Part shown: in pieces, positions 44,965 to 58,160 of the stretch
Layout: each line of letters begins with the position of its first letter
Position numbering within the stretch: the first letter of the stretch is position 1
Origin: Clarireedia homoeocarpa
Taxonomy: Eukaryota; Ascomycota; Leotiomycetes; Helotiales; Rutstroemiaceae
Length of the DNA stretch: 64,000 bases
Direction of reading: 5' to 3'
Assembly (NCBI GenBank): GCA_001465935.1
Contig: LNKV01000042.1
Coordinates: 1-64,000 of the forward strand
The notes under the pieces: model-generated
What the model saw: only the letters and a program-made list of their open reading frames with translations
Database searches by the model: none
What the model was told of the DNA's origin: nothing
Program-made: the position numbers and the translations under genes

Positions 44965-47900
44965 ATGGAGGGGGTTGATGACCCATGGCATTGGTCTGTG
45001 GACAGGGTGGTCCAGGAGTTTTGCACAGATAAGCGGTCTTGGGATCTGCGAGCTGCTTCTACAACCATACCGGATCCCGTCATTTTGGAAAATGCGCTGC
45101 GGGACCATGAAGTATCCGGGGATGTACTGCTAATAGATATTAACGACAAGACGTTGCGTGAGGATCTTAACATAAAGAAACTTGGTTGGCGATCTTACAT
45201 TCAATATGGGGTTGAGCAGCTCCGTTCAAGAAGTCCGAAATATCATTCAAAGCTCTTGGAGCGAAGTATCCAGACTGGCCCTCTTTCCGAACACAATGTT
45301 AGTTTTCAAGGATTCCCGCGACACCCCGATTTTAATTTCACTATCAATTCCTCTGTTCCTATTACAACCGATTCTGGAACTCAAAACAGTCCTAGTTTAC
45401 AGCCATTGCAATTGCTTAGCGCAAGGTCCAACGGTCCCGCGACTAGTCCAAGTCGAATGGCAGACTGTATTTCAGATGCTTCTGGTAGCAAGCGACAGAA
45501 GCTCAATGACCACTTTTCTCATCAGGTCCTCGTTGATATTCCTGAAGTGCCCGTCGTTGGCCACCAAGAAGCCGTTCCGGATGTCGATGTCCACAATGAT
45601 ACAACTAGTCATGAAGCCGGTCAAACAAAGAAGCGCAAGCGCGTGGCACCAACTTTAATAACAGCTATCGTTGATAAGTCCCTCGACCGCACCATACCAA
45701 CTGAGGCCGACAATGTCCGTATCCACCGTGGAGATATATTGCCAAGCTCTCTTGATACTCTTGATGGAGAATCTAACAAACCAAAGGAACTACAAACATT
45801 GGGATACCTCGGCCTAGAGAGACTATCCGTGGATGATGTATTTTATCATGACATTCCTCTTGGTGAAAAAATTACGTCTGAGGATATAGTGACCTTCGGG
45901 GAACACTGCAGTACTCGTATCCCCAGTGGTCGCCGTCTATATGTGCATGGACTCATCAGGCGTTTCCTTCTCGCCAAACCAGATGCATTTCAGCGAAATC
46001 AAAAGACATTTGTAGCTGTTCGACCCTATCAAATGAGATTGGCGCCTACTTCTCAAAATGTATCATTCACGCTCTATCAACCAACCCAAGACAACGAGAT
46101 CACAGTCACACGTGAAAAATTATCATCATGGCCAGAAATTGACCCCGACGCACGTGTTATCAAACCGACTAAGATTGGAGACATAACGGTCGGTATCAAC
46201 TCAAATAGAGAAATGCATGCAGAAGCGGCAGACCTCTATAGTTTCAATGGGTTGGACGATGATGACGAGTTATTACCTGCTTGGGGAGATTCGGAATATG
46301 ATAGTGAGGAATTAGGTTTCTTCAACGCGACAGCCGAAGAGGAAGAAGACGATCATAGGCCCAAAGGAAATATATATCTTACACCAGAAGAGATAGGTTC
46401 CGCAATCGATGACGGTATCGCCGACATCGTTGCTAAATGGCAAGAGAAAAAACTTCCAAAGCGCAGACAAAAAGCCTTCCGGTTATGGATGACTTCACGT
46501 CGCAAGGGCACGCGACGAGCACAAATTCAGAAAGCGAAATCGGAGCTGAAGCATCTCGTACAGAAAAGGCTTCCTGAACTCCGTGAACACATTCTTCGTT
46601 GTCAATGGACTGAAGCAGCCAATGTACGTCGCCAAACAGGTAGCTTTGAGGCAACAATATTCGATCGAGAAGATCTTATTTTCACAATTGCTCTTCTTGA
46701 GAGCACTGTTCCGCCACCGAGATTCACTGAGCAATTGGTACCCAAGGCCAAGGATAGTGCTCATCGCTCGTACACGAGTGAATCTGGAGAGTCGATCAAC
46801 TCTGATAGTTCGCATAATGAAAGTATAGGTGCTATGAGTGACTTCGTTATGGAGGAACTCGATCTCGCTGATGATGAAGAGGATGTTACTATGTCGGATA
46901 TTGATGAGATTGAGCCTCCGCGAACTCCATTAACGAGCATCGCAAAGAATTCTTCGAGACCATCTACAGAGATGACGGTCGGGCAAATTCAGAACCAACC
47001 ACAATCGCAAGGCAACAGCCAGGACGACTTGCTTAGCTCTCCAGTGCCTATTGCGACCCCAGTAGTTGCAAGAATAAAAAGCGAGCAAGCTCTGCTTGAG
47101 CGGCAGTCCAGTTCCCTGGTCCCTGTTGGTTCCTCGAGAATCATCAGTCTTATCTCCTCTGACGAGGGCACACCACCTTCAGTTAAACCAAAGCTCAAGC
47201 TGATCAACCGAAAGAGCCCTGTAACCATCTCTTCTAGCTCTGATAAAGAGCAAGATCACAAGACTCTACCTCCTGACTTGAAGAATCTCCCGTCTTTTAC
47301 AACACCTGCTTCAATTGCCCATTACGAGTATCAGACGTGGGAGAAACTAAAAGACCGGAATCGCCTCGTAATCACTGTGGTATACGAACTATCTAATGCG
47401 CATCAAAAAACACTTCTTTCTTTTACCGCTTCCCTAAATCGAGATACATGCCGGATGTACATGGAGGAATTAATCGCAAGTTCTGGTCTTACAATGGGAG
47501 ATGCAGACCGTCTGTCGGCTTTGAAAACTCTGGTCCGGCTCTTTTGGATCTACATAGACTGCAGATTTCACGCCGAGGAGCAAGGATGGTTCCAAAGTGC
47601 ATGTGCCGTGATCGGCAATCATTGGCATATGTGCGAGAATTTTTATATCCTTGCTCACAGACTTGATACCTACTTTAATCCCAAAATCCGGCTCACCTTT
47701 TCACCACAGGAGCAGTCCCCTACGCATCACACGATCGTTGATGATGAGTCTGAGGATGGAGAACCTGTATCAATCGTGAGACGACGACCTCGAAACGCAA
47801 TGTAAGTCAATTTGTCCCCGCTATTTATGAGCCTGTCCATAGTTGTTTGCTAACTCATACAGATCCTCGAATGATGATGAGTACCTTTCAGAACCTAAGA

Positions 47901-50900
47901 CGCCTAGTAGGAATAAAAAGAGACTCATTGAAGATGCGAGCGCCCGCGATCTCCGAGAACAAGACAAGGAGCGTCAAGCTGCTCAGGAGATGCGACGTAA
48001 GCAACTTCGTGAGAGGCTAGCTCAATTTGGCAGCGTTGAGAATGTTGATTTGCATCGCCACATCATCAACGAAGGTAAATTTGACGATCAAGGCTACATT
48101 TATATTGAGGAAGAAATTGGCAAGCGGATCAAGCCACATCAGCTGGAGGGTGTCAGATTCATTTGGAACCAAATCACCGCCGATGGTAAAGCGACTCAAG
48201 GCTGCCTGCTCGCACACACCATGGGACTTGGGAAAACAATGCAAGCGTAAGTTAAGATTACGAAATACTCTAATTTGCTCCAAAGCTAATAAGTCTCTAG
48301 AATTACTGTTCTTGTTGCCCTTGCACAAGCGGCCCTTTCTCCTGAGCCAAATGTGTCCTCGCAGGTGCCTCAAAGCCTTCGTGTTTCGAGGACCATCATT
48401 CTTTGCCCCCCGACGCTTATTGATAATTGGATAGACGAGCTGTTGACCTGGGCGCCTGGTAATCTTCTGGGTGACCTTCTAAAAATCGATGCTTCTCTGA
48501 AACCTCTTGCAAGGCTACGAACCATTGAACAATGGTATCATGACGGCGGCGTTCTGATCATTGGTTACGAAATGTTCAGAGATTTTGTGTCTAATCAGTT
48601 GTCCAAGAAAGCCCAGATTGATCCCGCAAAATGGGATCAAGCTAGGAAGCAACTGCTTGAAGGTCCAAATATAATTATTGCCGATGAAGCACATAGGTTG
48701 AAGAATGCATCCGCTGCTGTCACTTTGGCCGCATCCCAGTTCAAATCAAAGACTAGGATTGCTCTTACCGGGTCGCCGCTCGCCAATAACGTTGAGGAGT
48801 ATCATACAATGATAGAATGGGTGGCACCGAACTACCTCGGGCCAATTACTGAATTCCGAGCTAAGTACAAAGATCCCATCGAGCAGGGCTTGTACATTGA
48901 TAGCACGTCATACGAGAAGCGTAAAAGTTTGAAAATGCTTAACGTCTTGAACGAAGACCTGTCTCCGAAAGTAAATCGCGCTAATATGTCAGTTCTTCGA
49001 GCCGATCTTCCACCCAAAAAAGAGTTTGTCATCATGTGTTCTTTGACAAAGCTCCAGAAACATGCATACATTACTTATGTTCGCTCGATGTCAGCTTCCA
49101 ACAATATTCCTCTCACGAAATCTGGGGAGGTCAAATCAGCTACTATGTTGTCTTATCTTGGCATCCTCTCACTTCTCTGCAGCCATCCATACTGCTTCAA
49201 GGCTAAACTGGAGGAACGAGTCCAAGATGCCCAGCATAATTCCACTCTCTTGGCGGTTGGACCTGCAGATGCTCAGGACATCACAGATGAAGATGGCCTC
49301 CTGGAATCTAGTGCATGGAAAACGGGCGCAACAGAAGACCTTATTACTCAAGAGCAGAAGTTATTCCATTCTGTTAACTGCGATCTTAAAAGCATTGACC
49401 TTTCGAACAAAGTCAAGATACTCTGCCAGATTCTTGATGCATCCAAAGCTGTTGGTGACAAAGTGCTTGTCTTTTCCCAAATGATCTCAACTCTCAACTT
49501 TCTGCAGGACCTCTGCATGAAACAAGGAAGGAAATTCTCCAGACTCGACGGTAAGACGGCAATGAACAAACGTCAAGGGCTTACGAAAAAGTTCAATTCA
49601 AACGACAAGGATCTTTTCCTTATTTCTACGACGGCCGGTGGTTTAGGACTTAACTTGTTCGGTGCCAACAGAGTTGTCATTTTCGATTTCAGGTATAACC
49701 CAATTCATGAGGAGCAAGCTATCGGCAGGGCGTACCGCATTGGGCAAACTAAGAAGGTGTTTGTTTATCGATTGATGGCTGCTGGCACGTTCGAAAGTAG
49801 TATACACAATACTGCAATTTTCAAGACGCAACTTGCCTTCAGGGTCGTGGACAAGAAAAATCCGATTTCATGGGCGCAGAAAGGACTAGGTAAATTCTTA
49901 CACGAACCTAAGGATGTTGAGCAACAAGACCTATCTAAATTTCAGGGCATGGACCCCGCCGTACTTGATAAGATTCTGGGACCAGCATCAGCTGAAGGCA
50001 CCATTAAAGCAATTGTGCAGTCGGATACATTTGAGGAGGATGATCAGGATCGTTTGACAGAAAAGGAAAAGCAAGAGGTTCAGAACATGGTAAAGCTTGA
50101 ACAGCTCAAACGAACTGATCCAAAGGCATATCATGATCTCTTACAAAAGCAGGCAGCTGCCGAGGCATTGCGAACACAAGAAAGAATTCGAGAACAGGAG
50201 GCACTCCGGATTCAGAAATTACCGTTTCATTCTTCGACGGCTATTTCCAGCGCCGGTGGAAGGGTTTCAACGACGATGCCTGCTCAAAATACAAAAGCCG
50301 TAGTCTCTAGCAGTGCCGTTGCGGCCGTCGTAGTTTACATCAACAAAAAAGAAGCTACCGCTCAAAATGCCGGTTTGCAGGATCAGCCCAATCTACCAGT
50401 TGACAACAGCCCAGGATCTCCGGTCCCAGAGCTTGTGGATTCTGACCCAGCAACTTTCGTAAGATCCTCGTTTAAATTTAAAAAGGAACCCTGGACTGAC
50501 AATTCCTAGGCCAGCGCTTGTTTTTTGAAACTTCTCAAGAAAACTTCTACTCACAAAAACATATTTTCGAGTGCAGAAGAAACTGAAACTAAAGTCAGGG
50601 AACTTTACCGGACGATCACCGAAGTATTTGAAAGCTCCATGGACAACCAGAAACTCGGCGAAGCCCTTGACACTGCTTCGGATATCATCCGTGGGAACGG
50701 TGACAGACTTTCTGAATTGCTTTCGCACCAGTTGAGCCCCGAGGATTTCTTGGACGAAGTGCTTGTTAGGATTAGAAGCGGTCCGCCCCAGAGTCACCCT
50801 CAAACCGAAAATATTCAGAGTGCAGAACAAGCTGACACGACGATTCCTCTGCCAAAAGCAGAGCCTACTTCAGTTAGTCAGGTGCCACTTTACTCCGGGG

Positions 50901-51676
50901 CGGGGCTTGTTAGACCTTCAATATTACCCCCCCAAAAGCTACAACCACAGCCTGCAGGGGACTCGGGACAGCAATCTTCTCAAAGTTCGACGGATGATGT
51001 GTTGGTGTCAGGTCATGGCAGCTCTTTGCATCAGATAACACAGCTTCCAATCAATACTACTACCCGGGACATAAACATGGCTGAAGACAACCAGCTGCAA
51101 CAGCAAGTTTGCGACGATCAATTAATGGCCCAAGCAGCTCTAGCCCAAGGTACTGCCAATGGAGTCAATCAGAACATTATAGTGGCCCATTCCAATTCAT
51201 CTAGAGCAGTTACTATACCATCAAGCAATGCAAAGCCCTCGGTAATCTCCCTCTCAAAAAGACTCGCGGGTTGGGTTGCAGGAACAATTCCAAAAGCTAA
51301 TATGCCATAATACTTCTAGACATCAACGCATAAGTCCATGAACCGTCAGCCTCTATCTTTAAGGACTCCTGTTATCCCTCCGGCCAAAAAGAAGCGCAGT
51401 ATGCACGCGAATGGGGAATCAGCGGCATTGAGACAGATGCAACGTGCGCTGGAAGCTCGGGTGGCCGCTTCTGCTACTAAAAACCCTCTTTCACGACAAT
51501 CACAGTCACCAAACCGAGCTAGGAATATGATTAGTGGTAAACCTTCAGAAGACCTTTCACAACAGCAAGAACGCCATGGCCCTCCTCCTTATCGTAGCAA
51601 ATCTCCAGGACAGAGTAACTCGCCCCACAGGGCCTCTTCTCAAAGGGCTTCTTCGAGACCACCGAAATCTGATTAG
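44965..51676 (+). CDS. Large SNF2-family ATPase (Rad54/ATRX-like) with SAM-like N-terminus
   Basis: DNA-dependent ATPase of chromatin, about 2155 residues. Exons 44965-47801, 47863-48246, 48301-50458, 50510-51241, 51320-51676. Residues 7-85 (DPWHWSVDRVVQEFC to LRSRSPKY) look like a SAM-type domain. An acidic, Ser-rich linker with NLS-like KKRKR precedes the motor. Motif I is AHTMGLGKTMQ (about 1063), split from the rest by an intron; the DEAH box is IIADEAH (about 1200); LTGSPLANN follows. Helicase C has VLVFSQMISTL (about 1461), STTAGGLGLNL and AIGRAYRIGQTKKV (about 1545). The LAHTMGLGKT form and spacing suit the Rad54/ATRX-like group. The C-terminus is Gln/Ser/Pro-rich. Start 44965 has better context (GAAAATGG) and sits just before the first domain; 44836 is possible. 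If the last intron is retained, the protein ends at 51310. Confidence 0.88.
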
Positions 51677-54021
51677 ACACTGCTTCTTTGACAATTTTAT
51701 TTCGAGAGTTGGGTCTGTACAAACGAACAAACAAACAAACAACCACTACATTGACCACAAGTTCCTTCACCAACATTTTCGGGGCGTTGCGGAGGATGAT
51801 TACATTGGAAGGGCGCATGATATTTATCAAGAGCGCGGTATGGAATGGATACCAAGAGGAAAGGGAGCTGGGTTGGGCTTTTGCTTTATGATATCAATAT
51901 TGTTATATTTCATATCTTGTTGGTGCGAGCGAGGGATGGGATATTTGCCTTGCCTTTACTAGAGTTAACTGAGGAGCGAGCGAGCATGCATGCACTTCTC
52001 GTGATGGGTTTTATGCGGCAAAAAACGAATGCGGAAGTGGATATGTATCGGGGCAGAGCGATTGCAGAGAATATCGGAGGGATATAGAAGTGGAAAATGG
52101 AGAATGTAGTCCTGCGAATCTTCGACTGATAATTCTTTTTTTTAATCGTCGGAGAGTATGCGCATTAATATTACTACTACTATATATACATATATATGTT
52201 ATGCAAATTTGGATTGGGAGTGAGAATCGGGGTGGGTCTGTGATGATGATGATGATGATTTATTCTGCTTTGGGTAACTAACTTATTCTATTCTTTTTCT
52301 GCTTTTATGTTATGTTTCTTTGCATTCGCGTATTGTACTTTCTTTCTCCTTCGAGTCCTTCCTTCCTTCCTTCCTTCTTTCATATCATATCGTATCATAT
52401 CAAGCACCCTGTCCTCCTCCCTCTATCCATCCATCCATCTACCCTGCCGTCTCAGCCGGCTAGTGAGAGCTTAACAATGAGCAGCTCAGCTAGTGGTGGC
52501 TTGTCCGTCCGTCCGTTCGTTCGGATGTATGTACGTATGTATGTATGTATGTATTCGTCGTGGATCTTATCGCGGAGCGGGGTGCACAGTAGTTTAGTCT
52601 AGTCTAATCAATTCAACTCAACTCACGGGGGGGTGAGTGAGTGAGTGAGTGACTGGCTGCCTAGCTGGCTTATTGACTGAATACTACGTACGGTGGGAAA
52701 ACCTCGCGTCTCTCTCTCTCTTTTTTCCCCTAGTCTCTTTGGAAAGGAAAGTTCCGAGTACAGTACTTATGGTAGATGAGTGAGTGAGTGAGTGAGTGAG
52801 TGAAAATCAATAAATGAATAGCCTGCAAACTTCGTCGTGGTGGTTTTGGCGGGGCGGCGGGGTGCTGAAGCTGTACAGTACAGTACTGTGCAGACAGTCC
52901 CACGTTGCGCTGCGCTGCGGGATATTTGTGTTTGTGTTTGTATGCATGTACTGTACTGTACTGTGCTGGAGGTAAGGGGCGCAGTCTCGGGACGATGGTG
53001 CTTAGGGGGGGATATGCGGAGGATGAGGGTAGTTCGGGAAGGTCGTTACCCAGGGGGGGATTTGTGACATGGTGTGTGTGTGTGTTTGTTTTGTTGGAGG
53101 GAGGGGTTTGGATGGGGAGATTGCTTGTTTATGTTTTATATAATAATGTATGTCTTCTATTCTGGGGAAGGAAAGAAAAGAAAAGGTGTAGGTGAGGAAG
53201 GTAGGTGAGTTTTTATAATTGGAAATCTGAGATGGGATGGGATGGGATGGGATGGGATGGGATGGGTTGGGTTGGGTTGGGTTTGGTAGGAAGGTGAATG
53301 AATAGATAAATAAATATAGGAGCGAAGTGGATAGAGGGGATGAGGTGAGGGGAGGGGAGGAGGGAGTTTATATTATATACAATGTGTAGAGTAGAAAGTG
53401 GCATATACGAGTATAATGGTCGTTGCATCGATGAAAGAAAGAGCGTCTCGCTTATGGTGTTAATATTGTTGTGTGCGCCTTTAGTATTGTTCTTATTCTC
53501 GGATTTGAAGGTGAGGTGTGTTGTTTAGATTTACAGTAAGTGGGTGTTTGGTGGATGGGATTTCTTTGATGGATAGATAGATTGATTACATATATGTATC
53601 ATTTTGATATAGCTTTGGATCAGGGAAATGGATATATGTGCTGTGCTGTACTGTGGTGAGAGATAGAGTAGAGTAGAGTAGAAAGAGTGATATGATATAT
53701 GTGTGATGAGTATGTATTTGAGGACATGGGAAAGAGCTGTCATGGATCTCGTCGACTTGACGAATGGCGAAAAGAGGCGTCTGCTCATATGATATAATAT
53801 TCCCCAAGCTCTACCAGTACTCATAGTAAAGCGAGCTACACCGACCCACTCATTCTGTATGCGCTTGTAAAGACACATATGGAAGCTACAAGGGAGGAAA
53901 AGACTGGGAGAATCTGACGAGGAAAAAATTAGAGTATTGTTTGGTTTGCTATGGAAGTCATTTCATCTCAGCTCAACTTGTTTCATCTCATTATCATATC
54001 TTCAAGAAAAAATCCCTCACA
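51677..54021. other. Long intergenic region rich in microsatellites
   Basis: About 2.3 kb between the 3' ends of two convergent genes. No gene supported. 52220-53660 is crowded with short tandem repeats (see separate entry). Confidence 0.6.
52220..53660. repeat. Cluster of tri-, tetra- and pentanucleotide repeats
   Basis: Seen in order: (TGA)n 52239-52259; (CTTC)n about 52358-52380; (ATCC)n about 52426-52438; (GTCC)n about 52504-52516; (GTAT)n about 52527-52555; (GTGA)n about 52634-52651 and 52778-52803; TACAG/ACTGT units about 52875-52965; (GATGG)n then (GTTGG)n about 53230-53282; (AGAGT)n about 53664-53680. Confidence 0.85.
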
Positions 54022-55867
54022 CTAACTCTTCTTCCCCCCCGTACTATCATGTCCAAAACTCAATATCTTCTGCAGCCCCTTCTTAATGCTTCCCCCCGGC
54101 GTAGTCGGACTCTTCAACGCCGGACTCTCCGTCCCAGCACCCCCCGTACCCCCCATCGCCGCCGCCAAATCCAACCTCGCATCAGTAGGCGTACTCGGCG
54201 AGCGATCCAACCCCAAAATATTCGCCAAACTCAACCTCCTCTGATTCCTCTTCTTCACCACCGCCGCCTGCTCCACGACCGAAGCTCTCGGCGGCCACTC
54301 CCCATCGCGTTTCCAACCTTGCACGCAGCTCCTCGTGACGTCCCGCAGGTTCATCGGACAGCTCGGCGTTAGCGCTTGCACGATTACTTTATCGTATATC
54401 ATGCCGTAGGCGGCGGGCGTGATGCTCGCCCGCATGGCATTATCGGGTGGTAAGAGCGGTCCCGCGATGGGGATTTCGGTATCCCATTCTTCGTCTGAGG
54501 AATACTCGTCATCAGCTGCGGTACTGCTGCCGTCTTCGGCGACGGAGGTGATGGTTTGGTTGGTTTTCACGCGGGAGGGACGTTTGGAAGAGGGAGGGAC
54601 TTGACGTGCGCAGGTCCAGGCGTCGCGACGGGCGACGAAACACCGTGCTCCATCGTTCCATTTCATTTCTTCTGCGAGACGCTTCTTACGGCGGCGTTTG
54701 CGATCAGCTGCCTGTTTTTGGATGCAGGCGCCGACGCCGTCGGGACTGTCGAAGCGGAAGGCACTTTCTTTTTCGGGGGAATTTATGTTTACTGGTCCTT
54801 TGGGTGAGGTGGGGTCTTCATCACTTTCGCTGACGTTGCTTTCCCATTCATCTCGCTCTCGCCACTCTTCGTCAATGGTGATTGTTCCTTCAATAGGTGT
54901 TTCTTCTGCATCCGCAGATTCGCTTGTTTTGGGTGGCCAATCCCATTTCCAATCCGTCTTAATGTGTTCATCCAGATATTTCCTCACAGCTTCTTTCTGC
55001 TTTGTTCGATCTTTGCTTGTGAGATCAGCCTCATACTCGGTCAGCGCATTGGATTTTGCCAATACACGTCGACGTGCGGCAGCCTTTCTACCAAAAAGCA
55101 TCTTGTCCTCAGGCGACGTGGTAGCAGAGCTCGTGGTGTGGTTCGTCGATCTTGGTGGAGCCGTGGATATAGAGGCTATTGATTCGAGAGTAGTAGGAAG
55201 TTGGTCGGCGGAAGGTATATGAGTTGTATTTGTATTAGTAGAATGCTGGGACTGGATAGGGCTATCTATGTTCTCGCGGGGGCGTCGTACGATAGAAGGT
55301 GGTGCGACTAAAAGGAAGAATGATCGTAATTAGAAAAGGTGAACTCAGCATAAATAGAGAGGGTCGGGCGCATGTAATGTAATGTAATGTAATGTTAAAT
55401 CCACAAGATAGTTTGCAGAACAGGACATTCACATGATAGGAGCAGGAACCATTCAAGAACGAAGCAGTCATACCTGAATCAGGGTTCTCCGCATTCGCTT
55501 TCCCCGCAGCGGTGGTTGAGGTTGTCGAGGTCGTTGTCGTGTCAATTATCGCCGCATCTGCCGCCTTATCGACTTCGACTTCGACTTCACCGTTTTCGTG
55601 CTCAACAGACCGGTTTGGTAAATGGGATTGTTCCGCACCATTGAGCTCATTTTGATCCGCGGATGGATCGCTCAGATTTATGTCGGACGTTGGCGGGTCC
55701 AAATTCATGCTAGTATTATTGTTCCTGGCCTCCTTAGTACATGTACGAGAATCGGTAGTTCGAGTAGTATCGGCATCGGCTTGTGCTTGCAGGTGGTCTT
55801 GTGCTTCGTCCGAAGGAAGATTGTTGATTGGATGATCTGCCAAATCTACAGAGAGAGATTTCGACAT
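54022..55867 (-). CDS. Gag1-like clamp domain (DUF4050) protein
   Basis: Exons 55867-55474 and 55307-54022 give 559 residues. The N-terminal 200 residues are low-complexity, rich in Thr, Ser and acidic residues. After FGRKAAARRRVLAKSNALTE and a Trp-rich helix (DWKWDWPP) comes the family core: AWTCARQVPPSS (about 365), an acidic insert, then LLPPDNAMRASITPAAYGMI, YDKVIVQALTPSCP, and GWKRDGEWPP (about 480). These are the marks of the DUF4050/Gag1-like clamp domain of fungi. The tail is Gly/Ser-rich, with SLANILGL and a basic end (KKGLQKILSF). The role of fungal members is poorly known. The start is the first ATG that gives a continuous frame to the splice site; an upstream in-frame ATG could exist at 55915. 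Confidence 0.82.
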
Positions 55868-56691
55868 GTCGGCATTGTATTCAAGCGTGTGTATTGGAGG
55901 AGAGAATTTGTGCAAGATATTGGTGGCAGGAGTCGGCGTTCAGCAACACAAAGAGATTGAGATTATCTGTTCAAGAAGGCCGTAAGTTATCACATCCATG
56001 TTCTCACTCCTACTGAGAAGGCTCAAGCCTTGGGCGTTGTTTTGAGCTGTCGCTGTTGCTGTATCTCTCGAAGTCGAACTCGAACTCGGACTCGACTCGA
56101 AATGGCCTTTGAGGGGAAGAAACTTGCTTTTTCTTCCGCTGCTTAACCTTAACCTTGGGTTTTCTCGCTTTTGGCATAAGGGTAAGGGTAGCTTTGTGCG
56201 CCAACCGGCCCCAAAATGTCGGATAATCCTTGGGCGGATTCCTTGGTTGGTCCCTTTCAAGACATTCTGGGGAAGAAACGGCAAGTCTCGATGGACTACG
56301 ACTACCTTCGTACACTACATACTGAGTACAACTCTTCTTTCCTTCTACTTACTCTGTGATCTCTGCGATCTCTGCGATTAACTTGCAACAAACAACAGAC
56401 AACAAACAAACACAACCTCGCAGCTGAGGATATACTCCCCCTCGGATAGGATACTCTTCCTTGGCTGCAGTCTCCCCCCCCCTCGTCCGCTTCTTTCGTA
56501 AAGGATCCTCAAAGTTCCCCGACGGACTAGGAAACAATACCCTTGTCATCAATGCAATGGTACCATGCAATGCTCCGGGTTACTAAGCGACAACAAACTG
56601 CAGACCTGCAAATCAGCTGGCGTGGCTTCATGGTGGCGACACTTTTTCATTCGTGACTAAGTTATCAAAAGCACTTCCAGACCTTCAGGCC

Positions 56692-56736
56692 TCTTGCTGC
56701 CTCTTGCTGCCTCTTGCTGCCTCTTGCTGCCTCTTG
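56692..56736. repeat. 10-bp tandem repeat (CCTCTTGCTG)
   Basis: Four full copies and a partial fifth, identical to each other. Confidence 0.9.
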
Positions 56737-57725
56737 TCACTCCACCTGGGCGAATCGGCGAGCGCATCACAAAGATTGGTCTAGTGATCCAGTCTTAAGA
56801 CATTCATGTTCCACAAGCATTGCTATTCCTCAGTTCTAGACTTGCCGCTTCTAAGGGATAAAAGCGGTGTACAACGCGAGGGCATTTGAAGGTTGCTTTC
56901 ACGCCTTCCGCATATTTACATGTTTACATGTTGGAATCTTGGTCTTTTGTCTCTTTGTGTTTTTCGCTCCCATATTTGTTTATTCCCATCCGAGACTTGG
57001 CCGGCACGTGATATCATAACTACTGGCACGTGTCTATCGTCTACCTCTCCTGTTGAAGGTACTAGTGTGTCTCAGCCCCTATTTTATGCATTATAATATT
57101 AATATATAAACTAAACTTACCGCTGGTTAATACTCCTACTTAACAGGTAGATTACGAGCAACTAGAACCGTCAGTCGTGTGATAGGCATTCTCCATACCG
57201 AATTTCTTTCTCCTTCAACTTTCATTTGACTCAGAGTCACTTTCCCATGCTCACACTGCCTTTGCACTGAAAAAGCTCAGGTCTTCTGTTTAAACATTCT
57301 CATACAGAAAATTTCTTATCTACGGGTTTCCATAGACTCTTCCTACTTGAAATTACCTCACAGTCGAAAATGGTAAGGTTCATCAACACCCAAGATTGCT
57401 GCAGCATTACAGCTATTTCACCAGCGTCTGGGCTCAGGTGTAGGGAAGAACATAGACAGTGAGCTTTGTTACTTTCACGTACCTGGCAACTTCGTTCTGA
57501 CGGTAGTTTCCAGTTCGACGTTCTTTTATTTGACACCGAACTTACATTCTGGGTCGTCCAGCCTTCCTCTCGAGGTTGTTGAGTTTCATATCATGAAAAA
57601 TGAACAGCTAGTGCGATATCCCAAATGAAGCTTACATTGTGGTCAAGCATCTCATATCAGACGAGATCTTCAAACAAGACATCACATGTTGCTACTGATT
57701 GACTTCCCCCGATCTGGTCCGCCCC

Positions 57726-57802
57726 ATTCGCACTTCAGGCCCATCCGTCAATACTGCCGAAGAGGCCTACCCCATTAGTCAATATTGCCTGAAGTGCGAA
57801 TC
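57726..57802. repeat. 15-bp perfect inverted repeat with 47-bp spacer
   Basis: ATTCGCACTTCAGGC at 57726-57740 is the exact reverse complement of 57788-57802. Inside the spacer, GTCAATACTGCC and GTCAATATTGCC form an additional direct repeat. It sits immediately before the LTR-like sequence at 57811. Confidence 0.85.
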
Positions 57803-57810
57803 GGCCGACT

Positions 57811-58160
57811 GTGACGAAACCACTAATAAAGGTGCTGAATAACCTTAGAATATTGAACTAAAGAACTAAGACTATATATCAGAAGAGGCCTTGTGTAGAA
57901 CCAGAGGGCTCCAGAGCTAACCTTAGCGATACCCCTAGTGAAGTGTATGACTCAGGTTGCAACTACGTGTGTACACGACTCAGGTGCGAATCGGTACGAG
58001 TCGTCACACCGACCGGTTCATAAATACCCTTATATTGTAGTGATACCGGCATAGTTGCTGGCCGCTATTGACCTGTCGTTTTGAGGATATATTATGACAG
58101 TTTTCGGCTCAATAAGAGCTGTCGATTTGGGGCTGACTAGATCAAGTATCGATCTAATCA
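57811..58160 (+). mobile_element. LTR-like remnant upstream of the peroxidase gene
   Basis: 350 bp beginning TGTGACGAAACC and ending GATCTAATCA. Four bases later comes TGGTATCCCTAG, whose first seven bases match the usual initiator tRNA-Met primer-binding site. TATA-like and AATAAGA-like signals occur inside (ATAAATACCC near 58020; CTCAATAAGAG near 58108). No gag or pol follows; only about 340 bp separate it from the peroxidase start. Borders rest on TG...CA and the primer-site match alone. Confidence 0.45.

Larger units (their letters stand above)
55868..57810. other. Upstream region of the DUF4050 gene and spacer
   Basis: About 1.9 kb. A minus-strand open frame at 56010-56315 (basic stretch KARKPKVKVKQRKKKQ) has no ATG at its start and may be leader sequence. 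56692-56736 has four to five copies of the 10-mer CCTCTTGCTG. A 15-bp perfect inverted repeat lies at 57726-57740 and 57788-57802. Confidence 0.5.

Noticed and set aside
56010..56315. 101-codon basic minus-strand frame upstream of the DUF4050 gene
   Set aside because: It begins with GTG rather than ATG and has no domain; more likely leader sequence.
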